Below are positions 57,593 to 64,000 of a DNA stretch of 64,000 nucleotides, in pieces. The DNA is from Isoperla grammatica (Eukaryota > Arthropoda > Insecta > Plecoptera > Perlodidae), in the NCBI GenBank assembly GCA_945910005.1, contig OX246746.1, forward strand, positions 19,356,932 through 19,420,931. Reading direction: 5' to 3'. The notes below the pieces were generated by a model. That model was given only the letters and a program-made list of their open reading frames with translations, was not told where the DNA came from and did no database searches. Within the stretch, counting starts at the first letter, position 1. Every line of letters starts with the position of its first letter. The position numbers and the translations under genes are program-made.

Positions 57593-58275
57593 CAAGAGAC
57601 GCTACGCGTCGTCAAAGACGTGCTCAAATACACTCTGTTTTTTAGAATTATATTTTTTACGCCTATATTGTTTTTTTGAGGGGTCTTTAAGTTAATTCCT
57701 GAGGTAGATCTGAACATTGTCTACTTTGAAAAAAATCATCGCCTCGCTATGTTTGTTGTGAACGACGTCAGGCGTCACCGGAATATCAAAGATTTTCTGG
57801 TCAAGTTCCACTTTCGGTACGGATTGTGGATGAACGGTGGTACCTAGTTAGTCGTAACGTCGAACTTAAGGTCAGTAATAATCCCTGGTGACGTAGTATG
57901 AGCGTCGGTAGCGTCGGTTTGCACAGGTCGTGGTGAGGCGACGCCAACTTCAGGTAATCAGAATAGTTGATTTTTTTAGGTTTTTATTTTTTAACGGCAA
58001 AACGGTTTGAAGTGGAATTTTTTGGTTGTCGATTCCTTCTTACTCATACCTCTCTTGATTTTATTCGTATTTAAAAAAAAAAAAACAACCTCAAAAGTCT
58101 CGGATTTGCTCCTACGAGAGAATGTGTGAAACTTTGGGCGCCTGTATCTCTGTTAGTATGGCTCTCTGCGAAATTTTCTTTTATGGGAGTCTAGATGAGT
58201 GTCAAAAAAAACAAAACACACATATTTGGACCACCCGTTTGGTAGCTACGAGCAAAAAAAAATTCCCTCATTAAA
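57593..58275. repeat. Satellite unit 9, partial and diverged
   Basis: It begins with the anchor and keeps GTTTGTTGTGAACGACGTCA, the ATTGTGGATGAACGGTGGTA block and GTCGGTAGCGTCGGTTTGCA. The ORF is interrupted (TTTTTTTGAGGGGTC). Homology fades after GCTACGAGC near 58250, before any tRNA-like module. Confidence 0.8.
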
Positions 58276-60264
58276 ACTTTGCCGGAGTCTAACACTGAAT
58301 TCATTTTAAACTATACTCACCTTCCATGTGTGTGTAATATGTGCAGAAAGAATGAATTTCCTATCTCATTATTCTTCATACCTTCTTGAGCGTCCCGTGG
58401 AGCAGACACAATTTTTCGTACTTGTACTTGTATTTCGTACTTGTAGGTACGAAATACGATGACTAGCAAAAAGTGTTAAATGTATTGATGTTGATTTGGT
58501 TGGTGTATTGTATTAGTGATAACCAACTATAACCTCACACTTCTTTTCCCGTCTGGGGAATTTTAAGCTTATTTCATAACACAGTCTTGCCTAAAATCAA
58601 TGAACAAAATATGTTTTTGATTGTTGCATTGTCTTTAGTTAACTAACATAAAAAACTATAAAATCATGAGCATTCCTGTCGGCAAAGAGATTTCAATTTT
58701 AATTCATAAAGAAGTGCAACATGTGAGTTTTAAGCAAAGTAAATCGTATGTGCAATGAGCTCAATCTAATGATGAGCTTAGCAGAAAAACAAATAATGGA
58801 CCATTAAGTCTCTTTACATCCCCATCTATGGAGGTAACACTTACTAAACACTGTTGCCTACTCTTTGTATATTCGTTGTTGTGTAAGAGCGAACATTAAA
58901 TGTTGTGTGGGTCCATACTCCATACAAAGGAAGGCGAGATTGTTTTAAAAGTGTCAGCCTCTTATCTGGGCCGTACTTGACAAGAGTTTTTGAGAATGCT
59001 GACATCCGAGCCATGTTTGAGTGAAGTTACGCTGGTTACTGGTGACCAAAATGCTGAGGACGGCTATCAGAATTGCAGCTTGCCACTTGGTGCCAACGAT
59101 ATACATTCAGCAAAAAGATAAGTTATATTGTTACTAATTGCTATATTTCACTGCAACTTATATAAGATGCATATATTTTAGTCTACTCCACTTTGTTTGT
59201 TTCTTAGGGGTGAAAATCACGTACTACATATCTTATAGAGCGAAAATATTGAGCAATTATCCCAAAATATGCGATTTTGTTAAAGTATTCCTTCTTTCTT
59301 TTTGGGAGCTTGGAACTGTTCTCCAGTTCTAAATCATCAACAAACCAATACTTAGTTGTTACAGATAGATAGCTATACAATATACATAATTATGATTTTT
59401 TTCTTATTCTACCTCTTAAGCCCTTTAGTTTATTTGATTTTGGACATGGGACAGGTAAGCTCAAACTCAATGTTCAAATTAGCTTGGCAGGTGTACTTAA
59501 TGCGAGTAGAGTACCCTTATTTCTTTGACACCCACAACATTCTTCTGCTTTATGCTTATCTACAGTTAAATGCCAATTTTTTTATTATACGAGATTTACT
59601 TAATTCAATTTTAAGAAGTCGGAAGTTGAATGCAAATTCACTGCTATCAAATCCTTCATCAGTGGACATGTGTACTAATAAGTTAATAACTAATTAATAA
59701 ATGGAAATAAAAATTGACTCAAATTGTGGAACAAATAAAATTACAAACAAGTCATGAAAACCTATACAAAACCATGCTACTCATTTTGCGAGCATAATAT
59801 CTGTCCGTCTTTCTTGGCATTATCGCCAAAATATGAGAAGTAAATCCTAAACAGCGTCATCGATTCTTCATTCATTTGTTATCGTTCTAATCTAAGTATA
59901 GCATATTCAAGTTCTTGCTCTGTGCCCACCAACTCTGTGGATAGGGGTCATAAGCCAAGGCTTGCACCACTGCAGCCTCGTGAAATGGTTCTAAGGTTTT
60001 CCTCAATGGAGTTATCAAACGGACAAGTATCATAGTAGGAAACAGAAGTCCTGGCCCTATCAAATTTCAATCATTTTTCTTTAACCACTTGACAAGTCAC
60101 AATCTAGATATTACTACAGTGCTGTTGCATTTCTTGTTTTGTGTATGTCCTACATAATGACAGGAATGATAACACAGAAGAGTACAAACATTAGAATGTA
60201 GAAAACCACACACAATTTTCATTTCCATTTCAAAATTCATTTTCAAAATTTCCATTTTCAAAAT
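58276..60264. other. Intergenic, no recognised gene
   Basis: It contains an 11-bp perfect hairpin at 58430-58457. The 113-codon hydrophobic ORF at 59356-59697 shows no domain and no splice or promoter context, so I do not call it. Confidence 0.45.
58430..58457. repeat. Perfect 11-bp hairpin
   Basis: GTATTTCGTAC and GTACGAAATAC pair around the loop TTGTAG. It is preceded by direct repeats of CGTACTTGTA. No U-run follows, so it is not a terminator. Confidence 0.6.
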
Positions 60265-60445
60265 AATATCTCAAGAATGGACTCGAAATCGAAAATCTAA
60301 ATTTACAGCGGACTGTGGTTTGGTAAGTCCTACAGATTGATTGCTCTAAATGTGTCTAACATTATAATCAGTATGGGTTTTATTTGTAATTAATTTTATT
60401 ACTAGGCCTAATTATGGATTTAATAGTGAAAATAACTATGCTACT
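60265..60445 (+). mobile_element. MITE family B, single-arm copy
   Basis: ATATCTCAAGAATGGACTCG, AAATCGAAAATC, GCGGACTGTGGTTTGGTAAG, ATTATAATCAGTATGGGTTT match the left arm of 30853-31148. The right arm is missing. Confidence 0.55.
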
Positions 60446-60659
60446 AGGCACTTTCTACTTCCACTTTCAGTTTCCACCAGGCGACCAAACTTATTTTATT
60501 GGTGTATTTTATGCTATTTTATATCTGATTAAAATGATGTAATTAATAAAGTGAAAAATGAATTATTTATTATTAATATCAGATACACTATACAATTTTA
60601 AAAAAATGCAGTTGTAAATATAATTAAACTATTTTGTTTTATTTATTCCTATGCTTTAA

Positions 60660-60972
60660 GGCTGTGCGGGCACGGTTTTTTAGTTCTCTAAAATATGTAC
60701 AACGTACCCAAGTTAAGCTTTGAAATTGAAACCATGACTTCGGAATGTTACAATATTATTTTTTTCGTAATTTTGATTGTAATTTTGTTTGATTGATAAT
60801 TTTATGTTTTGAATGAAGCGGCGTACATCTAGCGATATCTATGGTACCGGTACAAACAAAATTACGAAAAAAATGATTTTGTAACTTTCAGAAGTCCTGG
60901 TTTCAATTTCAAAGCTTAACTTGGGTACGTTGTACATATTTTAGAAAACTGAAAAACCGTGCCCGCACAGCC
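60660..60972. mobile_element. 313-bp MITE flanked by TTAA, ~130-bp TIRs
   Basis: The arms read GGCTGTGCGGGCACGGTTTT, TCTAAAATATGTACAACGTA, CCCAAGTTAAGCTTTGAAAT and TGAAACCA..ACTTC, with a close reverse complement on the right. TTAA lies at 60656-60659 and 60973-60976, as expected for piggyBac-type insertion. Because TTAAGG...CCTTAA is itself symmetric, a 3-bp TAA duplication (Harbinger) is also possible. Confidence 0.7.
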
Positions 60973-61182
60973 TTAATGTAACCCTCACAGAATACAATGT
61001 TTTTTTTTTTTAATTTCACAGAGCACAAATTTGATTACATGTTGATTGATAAATTATTGGTTAAAGATGATTATTAAATAATGTCAACCTTAATACTTGG
61101 TAATTAACTTCAAATTTTAGGAGGTTTAGTTTGTTAATGTTTAGTTTAGCATCATACTATTCAACCCTTACTTAACAAATAA

Positions 61183-61404
61183 TCATCATCATCATCATCT
61201 GTTGCCAAGTCCAACTCTGCGTTGGGTCGGCATTGAAGATGAGCCTCTCCATCTTCTTCTATCCTGCCACCACTCTTCCCCCTCAACTACATTCCAGTCC
61301 CCTCCTCGCATTTCCACATCCTTCCTCACTTTGTCGTGCCATCTTTTTGGTGGTCTTCCTCTTGTCCTTCTACCTGGAATCTCCAGTTTTAGCATAAATA
61401 ACAT
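61183..61404 (-). pseudogene. Non-LTR retrotransposon fragment: reverse transcriptase C-terminus
   Basis: The minus-strand frame reads GRRTRGRPPKRWHDKVRKDV then a Trp-containing segment, WWQDRRRWR, and PTQRRVGLGNR before a stop. RRxRGRPxxRWxDxVxxD followed by DRxxWR is the usual C-terminal tail of reverse transcriptases in non-LTR elements. An (ATG)n microsatellite (61183-61199) follows the stop, as at the 3' ends of some of these elements. Only about 65 residues remain, so this is a dead 5'-truncated copy. Confidence 0.55.
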
Positions 61405-63258
61405 TATTTTAATTTTCTTTCACTTTCCTTCAGGCAGCATGTGTTACCAATGCTTGTTCAAAGATGCAAGGCGTTGGCCACGAAGTACGAGGAAGACCGT
61501 TTGTTTATCTAGATACTCCGGGAGAAGACCTGGATACAATCCAGAATCCTGCTCTACACTTAATCTCTTCGAATGAATGCTTAACTATTTCGTGTTCCTA
61601 TTACTGGTAGATACCTCTGTTTGGCTCTAACTGTTGGGGCTGTACTGGTTCTAACTTTAGGCCAATGCCATATTTTATAACAGGATTATAAGTTGATCTA
61701 GATTCCCAAAGCTTTTAATGTATTTAAAAAATGATACAAACTACGTTTTAAGTAGTATGTTCAAATCATATTATGTTACTTACTAATAGATAGTAAAGGT
61801 TAATTTTGTTGATGATGGATTAAGTTCCAAACTAGTTTATACCTTGTAGACCTTTCCTTGTTATTGCCATTATTATGACACATACGTAGTGCATCAGTAA
61901 TAATATGTAAATCATTGATTTGCATTCATAGACACATGGTTGTAAGATAAGTTGATACTATAACATTACACAAAATAGTATGGACACATGTGTCGTAACA
62001 GTCTCGGTAACGTCAAACCGTACACTTTTGGAACAGTAATTTAGTTCAATTTGACATCTTTTTAGTTACTACAGTAATATGTAACTTTTAGTTTCAAGCA
62101 AATAAGTGATAACTTTTTGGCTTCAACATTGCTATCTTTAAAATACTTTAATCTACAAGTATACTGTATTGAATAATGTATTAAAAGATCAAAAGATAGG
62201 CCTAACTAACTTATGCTTCAACAAACATGTATTCATTTGTTTCAAGCAGAACACATGCAATTACATATCAATTCTTAAAAGTATCCAAAAGTAATTAGTT
62301 ATATTAATCTTATTATGTATTATTATTATTATTATTATAATACAAGTAAAGTAATTTTATTACTTTCATGCTGGAATAATGAGTAATTCATTACTGCACA
62401 TTCTTACTGCGACATTCCAATCAACTGATCGACTATCATGTATCAACAATCATAAACAGCAATTTACTGTCGTCTTTTTTGCAGCCCCGTTTAATTCAGA
62501 TAGTAAGAGCATCGATAGTTAGGCCTATGTAAAAAAACATTTAAAAAAAACAACATAGGCTAGTTGTTAACATTGATGTAATTCACCACCTAACTATGAT
62601 GAATGCCCTGTTTTTCGCTGCCACAATCATAGGCCTACCTGCCAACTTATCAAAACTGAAAATAGGGAGATTAAAAAAAAAAAAAAAAAGCTTACATGGT
62701 ATTTGGAAAACATGCAAATTCCACCTACTTGAGAGGCTATTCATCAAAGAGAAAATGAGACAAATAGTTATAAACAGTGAAAAATACTAAATAGTAAATA
62801 GCATTAACAGTGCATGTACCAGGGAAATCACGTGTTTGGACTGTCAGCCAATGGGACATCAAGAAATTGGCAGTCAAGTTTCTCAAAAATTCCAACTTTC
62901 AGGTCCGAAAATACGAAAATTGCCGTATTTACAGTAAAATACATGAACATTGTGGTAATCGTAAAATCGTGTGCCCCCACGGAAAATCTGGAAATAAGGT
63001 AAAAAGCGGGAAATGTGGCAGGTATGCCTATATTCAATTACTGAAAATTTCAGCAACATTTTATGAATGAACATCTTTTCTAAAATACAAAATATTTTTT
63101 ATTCTGAATGTTTTCCCAAATTTGGTAGAATGAAAAATACAAGTGATGAGTAGCCTATTCCATATTATACTAAGTATTGAACAGGGTTGTAATCAGAACA
63201 CCTTCTACTTAAGAGCAAAGGGTACCTCTACGTTAAAAACCGCAGAACATGTTCATTT
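61405..63258. other. Intergenic, no recognised gene
   Basis: AT-rich sequence with a short (ATT)n at about 62317-62338 and an A run near 62672-62689. Overlapping ORFs on both strands at 62810-63074 have no domain and are treated as chance. Confidence 0.45.
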
Positions 63259-63765
63259 TTTAATTATATCTCAATAATGCTATACTAGTCCCAACGAAAG
63301 TATTCGCATACCAATCTCAGGTCATTGTCTACTGCCCCTTTCAACCGCGCCAATTGAAAGAAAATCAACAGATAACTGGCGTTCTTTCACACAGTCGTAA
63401 ATGCACGATTCGGCTTAGTCGAGTGCACAGGCGGTTTGGCCACACCCACCGTTACAGGTAACCAACGAAAGGTCTTAAAATATCCCCAATAGACATGTTT
63501 AGATTAAATGGTAGGAATTAGCAAAGTAGAAAATTAAGGTGTTACCTTGGACTCGGCTATGTCGTAAGCATCAGAATACTTTTGTTGGGGCAACTATACA
63601 AGAAATCGAAAATGTGAGTCAACACACAGTGCGCTACTGTGTTTTGGTAAGCCCTAAACACTGAATGAAATATTATATAACCATTAGCGAAGTTATTTTG
63701 ATTATTAAATCGATAATTAGTAATAACATTAATTAGAAATAAAAACCATACTGATTAAAATTAAG
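63259..63765. mobile_element. MITE family B copy split by a Tc1-like MITE
   Basis: The left piece TTTTTAATTATATCTCAATA then ATGCTATA ends at 63284. The right piece resumes at 63595 with TATACAAGAAATCGAAAATG, CACACAGTGCGCTACTGTG, TTTTGGTAAGCCCTA and continues to AAAACCATACTGATTAAAAT. In the intact relative (30853-31148) these parts are adjacent. Confidence 0.6.
63285..63594. mobile_element. 310-bp Tc1/mariner-like MITE, nested
   Basis: The left end CTAGTCCCAACGAAAGTATT then CGCATACC matches the inverted right end, whose reverse complement reads AGTTGCCCCAACAAAAGTAT then TCTGATGC. The element sits between two TATA copies, consistent with a TA duplication. A CCCAACxAAAGTATTC terminus resembles many Tc1-like elements. 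There is no transposase ORF. Confidence 0.6.
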
Positions 63766-64000
63766 GTTGCCCATCGACATCGATTAATCGATTAATAATC
63801 GATGTCGATGCAAATTTCCGACATCGATTTTTTTTTCAAAAATCGAATCGTTTTTTACACAAAATAATAATAATAAAAACTAAATCTGTACTCCGCTCGT
63901 CGACAATGTAACAACACAACATCAACTTACCAGAAGGTTTTGCGGTTTTGATAGTTTTTCTTTTTAGTTTTTACATTGTTAAGGAACTTTTTTTTTCCGA
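63766..64000. other. ATCGAT-rich dyad cluster at the window edge
   Basis: GCCCATCGACATCGATTAAT then CGATTAATAATCGATGTCGATG forms overlapping palindromes, followed by GACATCGATTTTTTTTTC and AAAAATCGAATCG. It resembles the subterminal region of a DNA transposon (hAT-like) that continues past the window, but only one end is visible. Confidence 0.3.

Larger units (their letters stand above)
44757..58275. repeat. Macrosatellite array of ~1,485-bp units
   Basis: The anchor CAAGAGACGCTACGCGTCGT occurs at 44881, 46368, 47853, 49340, 50824, 52308, 53799, 55284 and 57593, with spacings of 1487, 1485, 1487, 1484, 1484, 1491, 1485 and 2309 bp. Units 1-7 are near identical. From about 55700 onward the sequence is clearly diverged and rearranged. 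Each unit contains a 75-codon ORF, two tRNA-like modules, a long hairpin, and A/T tracts around AAAAATAAAAATTTCATTTT. A homogenised centre with a decayed edge is the pattern left by unequal crossing-over. No member looks like rDNA, histone or snRNA repeats. Confidence 0.95.

Noticed and set aside
44757..58275. rDNA, 5S, histone or snRNA cluster
   Set aside because: No rRNA, histone or snRNA sequence or PSE-like element could be recognised in the 1,485-bp unit.
59356..59697. 113-codon hydrophobic ORF
   Set aside because: AT-rich sequence yields Leu/Ile/Phe-rich frames by chance. No domain or promoter is seen.
61202..61576. 124-codon plus-strand ORF
   Set aside because: Antisense of the reverse-transcriptase tail.

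Overview
The window is eukaryotic nuclear DNA, AT-rich and almost entirely non-coding. It is packed with minisatellites, microsatellites, tRNA-derived SINEs, MITE-like inverted-repeat elements and one large macrosatellite. The gene architecture points to an arthropod. One gene has a TATA box about 28 nt upstream of a TCAT initiator, a four-codon first exon, a phase-0 intron inside the signal peptide and a proline/tyrosine-rich secreted product, which is the classic layout of arthropod cuticular protein genes. I cannot name the species. There is no prokaryotic content: no operons, CRISPR or rRNA.

Layout. 1-11.7 kb holds a foldback MITE, SINE remnants, an 83-bp x3 repeat, an (AAAT)n tract, a 41-bp minisatellite (6.3-7.0 kb) and a 38/40-bp minisatellite (8.7-10.8 kb). 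11.77-12.08 kb (minus) is the first coding exon of an unidentified secreted protein with an acidic tract; its later exons are not found. 12.65-16.1 kb is a roughly 100-120-bp repeat with an embedded variable (CA)n. 16.8-21.3 kb carries several copies of a tRNA-Lys-like SINE family and a three-copy repeat with a perfect CRE palindrome in each copy. 22.1-27.6 kb (minus) is the complete proline-rich cuticle-like gene: promoter, tiny exon 1, 4.7-kb repeat-filled intron and exon 2. 27.6-35.6 kb is a field of MITEs and SINEs, including nested insertions. 35.6-37.9 kb is a 76-bp minisatellite. 39.4-39.7 kb is a (TATG)n tract.

The most striking part is 39.87-58.3 kb. It is a macrosatellite of about 1,485-bp units (seven near-identical units plus diverged and partial units at the right edge). 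A 4.7-kb foldback element interrupts its left end; the long inverted arms of that element are themselves tandem arrays of about 135 bp. Each satellite unit carries two paralogous minus-strand tRNA-like modules, each with an A-box-like and a B-box-like sequence, a T6-T7 run shortly after the B box and a shared TATA-containing upstream block. Each unit also carries a long near-perfect hairpin. It reads as a tandem array of Pol III-type transcription units rather than an inert satellite. A 429-bp hAT-like MITE with an exact 8-bp target duplication sits in the diverged edge.

58.3-64 kb is intergenic, with a TTAA-flanked MITE, a non-LTR retrotransposon reverse-transcriptase tail and a Tc1-like MITE nested inside an older MITE. 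Apart from the two genes, nothing in the window is a convincing protein-coding gene.
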